Positions 17,936 through 27,136 of a stretch of DNA of 64,000 nucleotides are shown here, in pieces; within the stretch, counting starts at the first letter, position 1; each line of letters opens with the position of its first letter. Under the pieces are notes generated by a model. That model did no database searches. It saw nothing but the letters and a program-made list of their open reading frames with translations, and was not told the DNA's origin. The DNA comes from JAGSPQ01 sp038206395 (GTDB lineage Bacteria; Myxococcota; Myxococcia; Myxococcales; Myxococcaceae): NCBI GenBank assembly GCA_038206395.1, contig JBBRAX010000001.1:1-64000 (forward strand). The letters are read 5' to 3'. The translations under genes and the position numbers were made by a program.

Positions 17936-19843
17936 CTACCGGCGCTTCTTCTTCGGAGAAGGCGTCGGCGGCAGCGTCTCGTCATCGGGACGCTTCGCCA
18001 CTTCCGTCGGCGCTTTCGGGTACGACTTCGTTCGCGGCTGGCTGCCGGCGGCCAGCTGCGTCGCCACGTTGTAGAGGCGAATCGGCTCGGCCCTGGGCGT
18101 GGCGACGGCCTTCACCGAGTACGGGGTGATCGGCACGTCGATGCCCTTCAAGAGCACCTCATCGCCTGCGTCGGCGGTGATGCCCTTGCCCCCGGCCTGC
18201 AACGTCTCAATGGTCACCAGCACCTCGCCCGCGTGCGCGATGCCGCACAGCCGCGCCGCCAGGTTCACCGCGCTGCCAATCGCCGTGTAGTCGAGCCGCT
18301 TCTTCGAGCCGACGGCGCCGAGCACGACTTCGCCGGTGTTGATGCCGACTCCCATTTCCAGGGGAGTGCCGTTGATCAGCGTGCGCTTCGAGCGCTCGAC
18401 CATTTGCAGCGCCGCCGCCATCGCGTTTCGCGCATCGTCCGGCCGCGCCACCGGAGCGCCCCACAGCCCCATCACGCAATCGCCGATGAACTTGTCGACC
18501 GTGCCGTGGTTCTGCTCGACCGCATCGACGCAGTCTTCGAAGAAGCGGTTCAGGATCCGCACCACCTCGTCCGGAGGCAGCTGCGACGACATCGTGGTGA
18601 ACCCGCGAATGTCGGCGAACAGCGTGGTCACCACTGCCGACTGGCCATCGAGCTTCAGCGCCATGCGGCCCGACAGCACCTCTTCGACGGCGGCGGGCGA
18701 GAGGAAGCGCGACAGGTTGGCGCGGTTCTCGACCTCTTGCTTCACCTTGGCCAGCAGCTCGGCGTTGTCGAGGAGGATCGCGGCCTGCGCCCCGATGGAC
18801 TCGAGCAGTGGCAGATCATCGTCCGAGAAGGCAGCGCTCTGCGAGATCGAGTCGACGTACAGCACGCCCAGTGTCTGGTTTCGCGCGCGCAGCGGCACCG
18901 CCATCACGCTCTGCACGCCGCGCAGCATCACCGACTGCGATCGATCGAACCTCTCGTCGATGAGCGCGTTGTTCACCAGCACTCCGCCCTTCGAGATCAA
19001 CGTCTGGTCGATCACCGCGCGCGGGATCTCCATCGCCTTGTCTTTGTCGCCGGTGCGAACCGACTTCGTCGCGAAGTTGCCCGAGGTGAGCCAGATGCCG
19101 GCCCCTTCGGCGGGCAGCAGCTCGAACATCACCGAGAGGATCCGGTCGACCATCTCTTCGGTCGAACGTTCAAGCGTGACGCGGCGGTGGAATTCCTGCG
19201 CCACCCGGTAGCGCGCGTTCTCGCGGCGCAGCGTCGCGATGGTGAGGGTGTCGTCGATCTTCACCATCACCGTCTTCGCCGACTGGGTCGGTTCGGGCGG
19301 CTCGTGGGGATCGCTGACCTCGCCCTTTGCCGTCTCGTGCGGGCCCGCGCCGTTGCTGCTGACGACATCGAACGCCGCGTTCTCGCCGTAGTACCAGCGG
19401 CGAATCAGCGCGTGCACCGAGGCCGCCGTCGCGACGTAGACGGACACGGTCTTCGCCCCGGTGACCTTCTTCAGTTCGGCGTCCAGGTTGGTCGCCAGGG
19501 GCACGGCGGCGACGACGTGCAGATCGCCGCGCGCTTCGTCCCATCGAATCGGGCACATGCGAAGACGTTCGGCGAGGCGAACCCCGATGCGATCGACCAG
19601 GGCCTGATCGAGCTTCAGCGTCCTCAGCTTGTCCGACTTGACGAAACGGGTGCTGTAGAGCTCGGCGAAGACACGAAGGAAGTCGCCTTCTTTCACCGAA
19701 GCCAGATGCAGCAGCGCGTTCGAGAGCAGACCGCCGTGCGTGCGCTGGTAGGTGCGCCCCACCTCGAGGGCGGCAGAATCGATCAACCCGCTGGCCCGCA
19801 GCGGGTTCGCGATCACCGCGTCGGATTCACCTGCGACAGGCAT
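17936..19843 (-). CDS. MshEN-GAF-class III nucleotide cyclase
   Basis: A predicted soluble signalling enzyme of 635 residues making cAMP or cGMP from the triphosphate. The N-terminal 130 residues resemble the MshEN/GspE-N nucleotide-binding domain (GGLLSNALLHLASVKEGDF and later WDEARGDLHVVAAVPL). A GAF domain covers about 220-375 (VMAVPLRARNQTLGVLYVDS). A class III cyclase domain covers about 415-570, with FADIRGFT supplying the first metal-binding Asp, DKFIGDCVMGLWG the second, and DYTAIGSAVNLAARL the transition-state Asn/Arg. The tail is basic and Pro-rich. MshEN domains can bind c-di-GMP in some proteins, which would couple two second messengers; this is inference. A GTG at 19849 is an alternative start. 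Confidence 0.88.
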   Translation of the reverse strand: MPVAGESDAVIANPLRASGLIDSAALEVGRTYQRTHGGLLSNALLHLASVKEGDFLRVFAELYSTRFVKSDKLRTLKLDQALVDRIGVRLAERLRMCPIRWDEARGDLHVVAAVPLATNLDAELKKVTGAKTVSVYVATAASVHALIRRWYYGENAAFDVVSSNGAGPHETAKGEVSDPHEPPEPTQSAKTVMVKIDDTLTIATLRRENARYRVAQEFHRRVTLERSTEEMVDRILSVMFELLPAEGAGIWLTSGNFATKSVRTGDKDKAMEIPRAVIDQTLISKGGVLVNNALIDERFDRSQSVMLRGVQSVMAVPLRARNQTLGVLYVDSISQSAAFSDDDLPLLESIGAQAAILLDNAELLAKVKQEVENRANLSRFLSPAAVEEVLSGRMALKLDGQSAVVTTLFADIRGFTTMSSQLPPDEVVRILNRFFEDCVDAVEQNHGTVDKFIGDCVMGLWGAPVARPDDARNAMAAALQMVERSKRTLINGTPLEMGVGINTGEVVLGAVGSKKRLDYTAIGSAVNLAARLCGIAHAGEVLVTIETLQAGGKGITADAGDEVLLKGIDVPITPYSVKAVATPRAEPIRLYNVATQLAAGSQPRTKSYPKAPTEVAKRPDDETLPPTPSPKKKRR

Positions 19844-19870
19844 CCCCACTTGGGGCCGCAGGTTAACCCG

Positions 19871-20848
19871 TCACGGCGCCGAACGATCGAAATGAAAGCG
19901 CACACCCTGCCCGGGCAGCACACCCTTGAGGCCGTTGGGCAGGCGCCAGTACTGCCCGGTGGCGGTCAGCGCGACCAGCTCGTACTCGCCGGCGGGGGGC
20001 TGGCCGATGGGCACGATCTGATCGGGTTTCCCTGGGGCCGAGATCAGCTCCTGCGCCTGGGGCAGTACGTAGCCCTGCAGGCGATCGACCACCACCTCAG
20101 TGGTCACCGAGCCGCCCAGCGCAGTCAGGAAGGGGGCCGGGTTGAGGATCACCGGCACCACCACCGTCGAGCCCTCCTTCACCTGCCCGGGCCGGGGGAT
20201 GAAGCGCAGCACCAGCTGCAGCGACAGGTCGGGCACCGAGTCCTTGTTCGCGTCGTCCGGCCGCCCATCGTGATCGGCGTCAGCGAGCCCAATCGCGAAC
20301 CCCACCTTCTTCGCGTCGAGTCGCTTGCCCATGTCGTCGGCGAGCAGCGTCAGCGCGACGGGCGCGTTCGGCTGGGCGTCCAGCGCGAGGTCCGTCTCGG
20401 CGCCTTCCAGGCGAAAAGCAGGAGGCTCGCGGGCGACCAGGCCGCTGATCGCCATCGCTGTCTCCAGCGTCTTTCCCGGCTGCAGGTTCACTTCGCTGCC
20501 GGCCGCGACGCGATCGCCGGCGCCCGGCTGGGCGAGCACATCGATGTTCGGGTCGAAGTTCCCGTTCGCGTCGACGAAAGCCCAGAGGCGGTACGGGTTG
20601 GGCGCCACCTGCGCGAACACGAAGGATTCGTCGCCTTCTGCTCGCCGCCCCGCGCTGACCGCGCTCACATACGCGGGCACCGCGGGAGCGCCCGGGAACC
20701 CCTGCCCTGGCGGGTAGAGAAACAGCCACGCATCGCCCGGCGCGCCCTGCACTGCCCCGCGCACCACGGCGGCCTTCTTCAACGGCGGCGCCTCGTCGAC
20801 CCCGGCGCATCCGGTGAAAACCATCAACCCGAGTGTGAGCCACTTCAT
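19871..20848 (-). CDS. Lipoprotein with a calcium-loop-like segment
   Basis: Function unknown. The 325-residue protein begins MKWLTLGLMVFTGCAG, a clear lipobox (FTGC). The mature part looks beta-rich. It contains FVDANGNFDPNIDV and DADHDGRPDDANKDSVPDL, Asp-rich loops like those of thrombospondin type-3 or dockerin calcium sites. It lies 21 bases upstream of the cyclase start on the same strand and may be co-expressed. Confidence 0.75.
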   Translation of the reverse strand: MKWLTLGLMVFTGCAGVDEAPPLKKAAVVRGAVQGAPGDAWLFLYPPGQGFPGAPAVPAYVSAVSAGRRAEGDESFVFAQVAPNPYRLWAFVDANGNFDPNIDVLAQPGAGDRVAAGSEVNLQPGKTLETAMAISGLVAREPPAFRLEGAETDLALDAQPNAPVALTLLADDMGKRLDAKKVGFAIGLADADHDGRPDDANKDSVPDLSLQLVLRFIPRPGQVKEGSTVVVPVILNPAPFLTALGGSVTTEVVVDRLQGYVLPQAQELISAPGKPDQIVPIGQPPAGEYELVALTATGQYWRLPNGLKGVLPGQGVRFHFDRSAP

Positions 20849-20924
20849 CGACGACGCACTCTACCCTTGGTTTACGGCCCCGCTGACGCTATTGACCCGC
20901 GCGATTGACACGGGAGTCAACGCC

Positions 20925-22508
20925 ATGAAGATGTCCGAAGCCGTCGAAGAGCTGGCCAAACGGAAGGCGCGCGCTGAAGCGATGGGCGGCAAAGACCGCG
21001 TCGATCGCCAGCGGTCGCGAAACAAGCTCGACGCCCGCGCGCGGGTGGCGGCGCTGTTCGACCCCAACACCTTCGAAGAGTTTGGCGCGCTGGCGTCGCA
21101 CAACGGCGAAACGCTGGAGGAAGAAGATCCGACCAAGCCGACCCCGGCCGACGGCGTGCTGACGGGCATCGGAGAGATCGATGGCCGGCCGGTGGCGGCG
21201 GTCGTCTACGACTTCACCGTCTATGGGGGCAGCATCGGCGAGGTGGGCGAGCGCAAGGTGACGCGGCTTCGTGACCTGGCGCTGAAGAACCGGCTGCCGC
21301 TGGTGTGGCTGATCGACTCGGGCGGGGCGCGGCTCGACGCAGGCTCGGGCGTGGATCCTCGGCGCATCGCAGGCTTCGCCGACACGGGCTACCTCTTTCG
21401 CGAGCAGGTGACGTTGTCGGGCGTCGTGCCCCAGGTCGCGGCCATGGTCGGCCCCGGAGCAGCCGGCACCGCCTACATCCCCGGCCTCGCCGACTTCGTC
21501 CCGATGGTGAAGGGCACGAGCTCGATTGCGATTGGCGGCCCTTACCTGGTGGAGTCCGTCGTCGGCGAAAAGGTCACCGAAGAAGAGCTGGGCGGCAGCA
21601 AGGTGCACAACGAGATCTCGGGCGTCGCCGACGCCGAGTATGTGGACGACGCCACCTGCATCGCGGCGATTCGCGAGTACCTGTCGTTCTTTCCTTCGAG
21701 CTGCGACGACCTACCGCCGCGAAAGGTGTGCACCGACCCGGCCGACCGCCGCGATGAAGAGCTGCTGAAGATCGTGCCCGAGAATCCGCGGCAGGCCTTC
21801 GACATGCACAAGGTGATCTCGAGCCTCGTCGATGATCGGAAGTTCTTCCCGATGAAGCCCCGCTGGGCGCGCAACCTGATCACCGGCCTCGCGCGCATCG
21901 ACGGCTACCCGATTGGCATCGTCGCCAACAACTCGATGTTCTACGGCGGCATTCTCGACGTGAACACGTCGGACAAGGCGGCGCGCTTCATCAACCTCTG
22001 CGACGCCTTCAACATCCCCCTGCTCTTCCTGCAAGACGTGCCTGGCTTCATGGTCGGCACGAAGGTCGAACAGGCGGGCATCATTCGCCACGGCGCGAAG
22101 ATGCTCTACGCGGTGAGCTCGGCGACGGTGCCGAAGTTCACCGTCGTGATCCGCAAAGGCTACGGCGCCGGCTACTACGTGATGAACGGGCGTGCGTTCG
22201 AGCCCGACCTGCTGGTCGCGTGGCCCCAGGCAGAGATCGGCGTGATGGGCCCGGAAGGCATGGTCTCGATCGCCGCGCGAAAGCTGCTGCAAGGCGTGGA
22301 AGATCCGGCCGCGCGCGAGGCGATGAAGAAGGAAATGTCGGCGCAGCTGCGGGCGCACATCAGCATCTACCGCACGGCCGCGATGGGCATGATCGACGAC
22401 GTCATCGACCCGCGGGACACCCGGCGAAGCCTGGCCCGGGCCCTGAAGCGCACGCGGAACAAGCGGGTCGAGCGCCCCCACCGCCGCCGCGAGATCTCAC
22501 CGGTTTAG
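20925..22508 (+). CDS. Acyl-CoA carboxylase, carboxyltransferase subunit
   Basis: A 527-residue biotin-dependent carboxyltransferase of the propionyl/methylcrotonyl/acetyl-CoA carboxylase beta family, which moves CO2 from carboxybiotin to an acyl-CoA. Both crotonase-like halves are present: LPLVWLIDSGGARLD and later GGILDVNTSDKAARFI, LFLQDVPGFMVG and GYGAGYYVMNGRAFEPD. The last is typical of acyl-CoA carboxyltransferases. Substrate is not decided by sequence. No biotin carboxylase or carrier gene is nearby. The ATG at 20925 has GGGAG upstream. The end overlaps the convergent gene by 12 bases. Confidence 0.9.
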   Translation: MKMSEAVEELAKRKARAEAMGGKDRVDRQRSRNKLDARARVAALFDPNTFEEFGALASHNGETLEEEDPTKPTPADGVLTGIGEIDGRPVAAVVYDFTVYGGSIGEVGERKVTRLRDLALKNRLPLVWLIDSGGARLDAGSGVDPRRIAGFADTGYLFREQVTLSGVVPQVAAMVGPGAAGTAYIPGLADFVPMVKGTSSIAIGGPYLVESVVGEKVTEEELGGSKVHNEISGVADAEYVDDATCIAAIREYLSFFPSSCDDLPPRKVCTDPADRRDEELLKIVPENPRQAFDMHKVISSLVDDRKFFPMKPRWARNLITGLARIDGYPIGIVANNSMFYGGILDVNTSDKAARFINLCDAFNIPLLFLQDVPGFMVGTKVEQAGIIRHGAKMLYAVSSATVPKFTVVIRKGYGAGYYVMNGRAFEPDLLVAWPQAEIGVMGPEGMVSIAARKLLQGVEDPAAREAMKKEMSAQLRAHISIYRTAAMGMIDDVIDPRDTRRSLARALKRTRNKRVERPHRRREISPV

Positions 22509-24599
22509 CGCGCGGAAGAAGACGTCGAAGAGGCCCGTCGCCACGGCGAGGGCCAGCACGGCGAGGCCGACGAGGACTCCGACCAGCAGGCCCCACGGCC
22601 GCTTCGGGGCGGCGTACTTGTCGACGAGCTCGCGCCGGCTGCCCGGCGGGAGCATCGCCAGCTGCGTCAGCGATTTGCCGAAGGGGATGTTCAGCGCCGC
22701 GCGCCCGTTCACCGCCCAGCCGCTGCCTTCGAGCATCGGGCCGACCACGCGCTTCCGCAGCTTCATCGCCGCGAGCAGCATCGAGGGCCCCGAGACGAGC
22801 AGCATCGCGCCGGCGATGGCCAGGGGCATCTGCCAGAACTTGAGGCCCAGGAAGCCGGTGAGCACGGCAGCGATCGCAGAGCCGATCAGGCCGACCGCGA
22901 GGCCCACGGCAGCGAACACGCCGGCGAACTTCGCGACATCGAACGGCGTGGCTTCCTTCTTCAGCGCCGTCGCGGCAGTGCCCGTCGCGACGTCGTGACT
23001 CTCTTTGTCTTTCGCAGCGGCGAAGCCGTTGATCTGATCTTCGACGAACTTCGCGATGCGTTTGTACGGTGACCAGAACGCCTGGAGGACTGAGATCGGG
23101 TTGTCGATGATCTTGGTGATCGTCGCGTCCCAATCGCGGCCCCGGCGGTCGTAGAAGACGCCGTTTCGGCCCACCAGCAGGTAGTCGCTGTCGCCGTTGG
23201 TGAAGGCGGCGACGATCGTCATCTTCTCGGGGCTGCCCTTGCGGGTCAGGTCGCAGTACGCGAGGTACGCCATCGACGCGGCAGCGTGAACGGCGTGCTT
23301 CCCGGTGTCCTCGACCTGCAGGCACAGGTCGCAGCTGCGCGCGTCGAGGTACAGCGTGCCGGCCTGGAAGGTCGCCTTTGCTTTGTGGGTGTAGAAGTCG
23401 CGGAAGGCGACGAAGTTGTTCAGGAAGGTCGCGAGGTCCCGGTAGTAGTGGGTGAGCTTGTCGACCGAAGTGATCGCCAGCAGCTGCGGCTCGAGCACCA
23501 TGTCTTTCTTTATCAGTGCTTCGATGCCGGCGCGCATCGCCGGGGTGGTCAGCTCTTTGAGCCTCAGGACCCCCAGCGCGTGCACCGAACCTTCGGGCCG
23601 GGTCGAGTTCCACGCCTCCTGCGCCGCCAGCTTCTGCCCGATCGTTTCCCACTCGGCGAAGATCAGCGAGGCCTTCGCGCCGAGCATCGGCTTCACGCAG
23701 GCATCGCGGAACTTCGCGATGCGACCCGCCCAGGCAGGGTTGAGGCCTTCGTTCAGCGGAAGAATGCGGGTGGCGTCGATGCGGGCGATCGGCAGCCCGG
23801 CGACCTCTTTGCTCGCGGGCGAAAGATCCTTGGCGGCCAGCGCCAGGTACTCGCCGTCCGACGCGTTCAGCGACTTCGCGGCGTTCGGATCCATCGCGGC
23901 CAGCGCACCACGCGCGAAGAAGTCGTCGACCTTCGCCTTCACCGCTTTGTACGCGTCGAAGCCGGCGGCGTCAGAGTTCGCAGTGGCGCTGTTGGCCCAA
24001 TCGAGAAAGAGGCCCGCGTCCTTGTAGAACCCGTCGAGCTTGGCGCGGCTGACGCCGTCGAGGCCTGACAGATCTTTCACCGAGCCCACCGCGGTCATGA
24101 TGTCGCGCAGCGCCTGGGCGGTGGCGATGTCACCTTCAGCGGCCTCGGGCGGAATCACCCCGTCACCGTTGAAGAGCGTCTTCCCGAAGATCTTCACCGT
24201 GTCGCTGATGTCGGCGGGCGTGATGTGGGTCGCGTCTGCCTTGCCGAGGTTCATCAGCAGCTGCTTCGCCGAGTCGAACAGCAGCCTCCCTTCGTCGATG
24301 GCGACGTTGATCGCATTCAGGGGCAGCGAGGCGTGCCCATTCGCGAGATCGTCGGCGTTCTTCAGCATCTTCGCCGCCCAGACGGACGCCGCGATCACCT
24401 CGGGCACCCGGATGCGGCCATCTTTGTCCTGGTCGAGCAGGTCGAGGGTGTGGGGGTCGAACTCGAGGCCGCGGGTCGGGCAGCTCAGCGCCACCCAGAG
24501 CTTCGGGTCGAGCTCACCGAGGTGTTTGAAGTCTTCGCCGGTGTCGAGTCGAACCTGGTCGAAGCCGCCTGCACGGAAGAACCGCCAATGGTGGGCCAT
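22497..24599 (-). CDS. Large protein with an EF-hand-like loop and C-terminal membrane segments
   Basis: Not recognised as a named family. The 700-residue protein has no signal peptide. Near residue 55 it has LLDQDKDGRIRVPE, an EF-hand-type DxDxDG loop. A helical central region follows, with RSCDLCLQVEDTGKH and a TNGDSDYLLVGRNGVFYDRRGRDWDATI segment. Three hydrophobic stretches lie near the end (about 555-575, 580-610 and 665-690). It follows the kce gene by 15 bases on the same strand, so it may be the last gene of the lysine operon, though nothing in it suggests a catabolic role. The CDLC pair could bind metal. Confidence 0.75.
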   Translation of the reverse strand: MAHHWRFFRAGGFDQVRLDTGEDFKHLGELDPKLWVALSCPTRGLEFDPHTLDLLDQDKDGRIRVPEVIAASVWAAKMLKNADDLANGHASLPLNAINVAIDEGRLLFDSAKQLLMNLGKADATHITPADISDTVKIFGKTLFNGDGVIPPEAAEGDIATAQALRDIMTAVGSVKDLSGLDGVSRAKLDGFYKDAGLFLDWANSATANSDAAGFDAYKAVKAKVDDFFARGALAAMDPNAAKSLNASDGEYLALAAKDLSPASKEVAGLPIARIDATRILPLNEGLNPAWAGRIAKFRDACVKPMLGAKASLIFAEWETIGQKLAAQEAWNSTRPEGSVHALGVLRLKELTTPAMRAGIEALIKKDMVLEPQLLAITSVDKLTHYYRDLATFLNNFVAFRDFYTHKAKATFQAGTLYLDARSCDLCLQVEDTGKHAVHAAASMAYLAYCDLTRKGSPEKMTIVAAFTNGDSDYLLVGRNGVFYDRRGRDWDATITKIIDNPISVLQAFWSPYKRIAKFVEDQINGFAAAKDKESHDVATGTAATALKKEATPFDVAKFAGVFAAVGLAVGLIGSAIAAVLTGFLGLKFWQMPLAIAGAMLLVSGPSMLLAAMKLRKRVVGPMLEGSGWAVNGRAALNIPFGKSLTQLAMLPPGSRRELVDKYAAPKRPWGLLVGVLVGLAVLALAVATGLFDVFFRALNR

Positions 24600-24614
24600 G
24601 GGCCGGCCCGTGTA

Positions 24615-25448
24615 TCACGTGAGCCGCAGCAGGACGCGCGCCTCTTGCGGAGAAGCGAGCACCCGCCCCTTCGCCTTAGCGCGCTTCGCGGCCTCGGCCA
24701 CCAGCTCGTAGTTGCCTTTCGCGAGCACACCCTTCGACAGGTAGATGTTGTCTTCGAGACCCACGCGCGCGTTGCCGCCACGCTCGGCCGAGAGCTCGAC
24801 GAAGGGTAGCTGGTGCCGGCCCATCGCGGCGCACGTCCACGTCGAGCCCGGGGGCACGTAGCCGCGCAGGAAATCGAGGGCCTCGGGCCGGGCCGCCATC
24901 GCGCCGCCGACGCCGAGCACGAAGTCGAAGTGCGCGGGGAAGCCGATGAAGCCTTCTTTCTCAAGCGCGAAGGCCTCGTCGACCATGCCCGCGTCGAAGC
25001 ACTCGAGCTCGGGCTTGATCCTCAAAGCCTTGATGCGGGTCGCGATGTCGCGAATCAGCGGGCGCGGGTTCCAGAACACGTCGTTGCCGAAGTTCACGGT
25101 GCCGGTCGACAGCGTGGCCATGTCGGGGCGATCAGCGCCGGTCAGAGCGAGGCCGCCGCAGCGTTCATCGACGTTCATGCCCACCGCGCCGCCGGTGGAC
25201 ACCTGGATGAGGACGTCGCACTTCTTTCGAATCGCCCGAATCGCGGCGCGGAAGAGCTCGGTGTCCTGGCTGGGCTTGCCGTCGGGGGTGCGGACGTGAA
25301 TGTGAACCATCGCGGCCCCGGCTTCGCGGCACTTCGCGGCGTCCTCGGCGATCTCTTCGGCGGTGATGGGCAGCGCGGGCGTCTGCTCGCGGGTCGTCTC
25401 TGCGCCGACCATCGCGGCGGTGATCACCATCGGCGAATGCGCACTCAC
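24615..25448 (-). CDS. kce: 3-Keto-5-aminohexanoate cleavage enzyme
   Basis: Kce (BKACE, DUF849) is a zinc enzyme that converts 5-amino-3-oxohexanoate plus acetyl-CoA to acetoacetate plus 3-aminobutyryl-CoA in lysine fermentation. The 277-residue protein has the zinc-binding HxH at 49-51 (MVHIHVRTPDG), the DRPDMATLSTGTVNFG segment and a late Glu in VGLEDN, all typical. The GTG start (25448) overlaps the stop of kal by 4 bases. The neighbouring pathway genes fix the substrate among the many BKACE reactions. Confidence 0.92.
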   Translation of the reverse strand: MSAHSPMVITAAMVGAETTREQTPALPITAEEIAEDAAKCREAGAAMVHIHVRTPDGKPSQDTELFRAAIRAIRKKCDVLIQVSTGGAVGMNVDERCGGLALTGADRPDMATLSTGTVNFGNDVFWNPRPLIRDIATRIKALRIKPELECFDAGMVDEAFALEKEGFIGFPAHFDFVLGVGGAMAARPEALDFLRGYVPPGSTWTCAAMGRHQLPFVELSAERGGNARVGLEDNIYLSKGVLAKGNYELVAEAAKRAKAKGRVLASPQEARVLLRLT

Positions 25449-25870
25449 GCCTTGGACCCCCGCTGTTTTTCCAGGGGCGTCACGCAGGTGCCCTTCGCCC
25501 GGCAGACCAGAATCGGCGGCTCGAGGACCTCGCACGCCGAGTCATTGATCTGCGGAGCAGCCCTGATCACCTTCCGCGCCTCGAAGCGCATCTGCCGGCT
25601 CGTCTTGCCGACCTTCACGATCTCGCCTTCGGCCTCGATGTAGTCGCCCGCATAGACAGGGGCCATGAACTCGACCAGGTCGTACGCGCGGAAGAGGCCT
25701 TCGTCACCGTCCAGGCGGATCAAGAGCTCGGTGGCCACGTCACCGAAGAGGCCGAGCATCCGCGCGCCGTCAACCAGGTTCCCGCCGTAGTGCGCGTCGT
25801 GGTTTCCCATGCGCACGCGCAGGGTCGCCTTCAACACCGGGGGCTGCGTTACGGGCTGCTCGTCACTCAA
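25445..25870 (-). CDS. kal: 3-Aminobutyryl-CoA ammonia-lyase
   Basis: Kal removes ammonia from 3-aminobutyryl-CoA to give crotonyl-CoA. The 141-residue protein is a single hot-dog-fold domain with VRMGNHDAHYGGNLVDGARML near the N terminus and the central strand region VEFMAPVYAGDYIEAEGEIVKVG. It is coupled at both ends by 4-base overlaps: ATGA with kamE and GTGA with kce. The assignment depends on the fold plus the operon; alone it could be another hot-dog lyase or thioesterase. Confidence 0.88.
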   Translation of the reverse strand: MSDEQPVTQPPVLKATLRVRMGNHDAHYGGNLVDGARMLGLFGDVATELLIRLDGDEGLFRAYDLVEFMAPVYAGDYIEAEGEIVKVGKTSRQMRFEARKVIRAAPQINDSACEVLEPPILVCRAKGTCVTPLEKQRGSKA

Positions 25871-26643
25871 GTGGGCTCTCCTTCCCAGTGGGTTCCGCGA
25901 TCTTCCTTGCCCATGCGCTGCAGCACCTGGTGCACGACGAAGTTCGCCACGTCCGACGGCCTGGTGCCAGGGCCGAAGCCCGCGTCGAAGCCGAGCTCGA
26001 TCGCCAGCTTATGATCCACGCGGGGTCCGCCCAGCAGCAGCGTCATCTTCTTGTGAATGCCTGCCTTCTTCGCTTCCTCGATGAAGGCGCGCGAGTTGTC
26101 CTTGTGCACGTCGCGCTGGGTGACGACCTGGCTCACCAGAATCGCGTCGGCGTTCTTTTCCTTCGCGCGGCGAATCAGCTCGGCGTTGGGCACCTGGCTG
26201 CCGAGGTTGAACGCCTCGAACCACGGGTAGCGCTCGAGGCCGTAGTCGCCGGCGAAGCCCTTCATGTTGAGGATCGCGTCGATGCCGACGGTGTGCGTGT
26301 CGGTGCCGGTGCAGGCGCCAAAGACGACGACGCGGCGGGCCACCTGGTCTTCGATCAGCTTGTTGAGCTCGGTGTAGCCGAGCTTCTTGATCACGAGCTC
26401 GGGGACGTCGATCTCGGCGTAGTCGATGGCGATCGCGGTGTGCACGTAGGCGATGAAGAACGTGAAGTTCTCGGACGCGCGTTCGGCGGCGGCGACCTTC
26501 ACGTCGGTGAAGCCCATCTTCGTGCAGAAGACCTGGGCCGCTTCCTTTGCCTTTTCCGACAGCGGCACCGGCAGCGTGAAAGAGATCTGAATCACGCCGT
26601 CGTCGCGGCGGTCACCGTAGGGGCGAATGAGTTGGCGGCTCAT
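25867..26643 (-). CDS. kamE: Lysine 5,6-aminomutase, beta (B12-binding) subunit
   Basis: Together with KamD it moves the terminal amino group of D-lysine or L-beta-lysine, using adenosylcobalamin and PLP. The 258-residue protein has the base-off/His-on B12 motif DTHTVG at 115-120 (His117) followed by ILNMKGFAGDYGLERY, whose Lys128 corresponds to the lysine that holds PLP in the clostridial enzyme. The later GGPRVDHKLAIELGFDAGFGPG is a Rossmann-type B12-domain stretch. It lies 4 bases behind an unrelated exported-protein gene that separates it from kamD. Confidence 0.95.
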   Translation of the reverse strand: MSRQLIRPYGDRRDDGVIQISFTLPVPLSEKAKEAAQVFCTKMGFTDVKVAAAERASENFTFFIAYVHTAIAIDYAEIDVPELVIKKLGYTELNKLIEDQVARRVVVFGACTGTDTHTVGIDAILNMKGFAGDYGLERYPWFEAFNLGSQVPNAELIRRAKEKNADAILVSQVVTQRDVHKDNSRAFIEEAKKAGIHKKMTLLLGGPRVDHKLAIELGFDAGFGPGTRPSDVANFVVHQVLQRMGKEDRGTHWEGEPT

Positions 26644-26647
26644 GGCA

Positions 26648-27136
26648 TCACTTCCCGTAGGCGATCGAGCTGACGACCGCCTTGAGCACCGGCCCGTACC
26701 GGCCCGACTTCGAGCTGACCGAGGTCATCGTCAACACCCACTTCGTGATCCCGTTGCAGCCGACAGTGGTGACCGTGGTGACCTTGTTGGCGTCCGTCTT
26801 CTCGGCGTCGGCTTGGCTGCCGAGGTAGTCGGTGGTGACCTTGCGCACGGCAGGCTGGGCGCCGACGACCGTGCGTTCCCACCCCTCTTTTCCCATGCTC
26901 TCGTGAAGCTTCTCGACCAGCTGGTCGATGCATTCCTGCGGCGTGCGCTTCGGGTCCACGGGCCACACCGAGATCTCGAGATCAGCTTCGCTGCCGGGGC
27001 TCCACTTGCGGCCGACATCGGTGGGGGCCGCCTGCCATTCCATCGGGGCCTTCAACGTAAGGCCATTGATCTTGGTGGACTTCAACGCGTCCGAGCCTGA
27101 CAGCAGCAGCGCAGTGGTGAGGATCAAGGCGTTCAT
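26648..27136 (-). CDS. Exported protein inserted between kamD and kamE
   Basis: Function unknown. The 162-residue protein has a short signal peptide (MNALILTTALLLSGSDA). The mature part starts STKINGLTLKAPMEWQ, similar in feel to PsbP/DUF1795-type small secreted domains. Its ATG overlaps the kamD stop (ATGA, 27136-27133), and its stop is 4 bases before kamE, so it must be translated in the middle of the aminomutase operon. A secreted product there is unexpected for a cytoplasmic two-subunit enzyme. Confidence 0.8.
   Translation of the reverse strand: MNALILTTALLLSGSDALKSTKINGLTLKAPMEWQAAPTDVGRKWSPGSEADLEISVWPVDPKRTPQECIDQLVEKLHESMGKEGWERTVVGAQPAVRKVTTDYLGSQADAEKTDANKVTTVTTVGCNGITKWVLTMTSVSSKSGRYGPVLKAVVSSIAYGK

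Noticed and set aside
17900..20908. A 1,002-codon open frame on the plus strand
   Set aside because: It is antisense to the cyclase and lipoprotein genes and rich in Arg/His/Ala, typical of a high-G+C shadow frame. The minus-strand genes have clear domains.
20814..20924. Longer start for the carboxyltransferase
   Set aside because: The added 37 residues overlap the lipoprotein start on the other strand and are unlike the family. GGGAG precedes the ATG at 20925.
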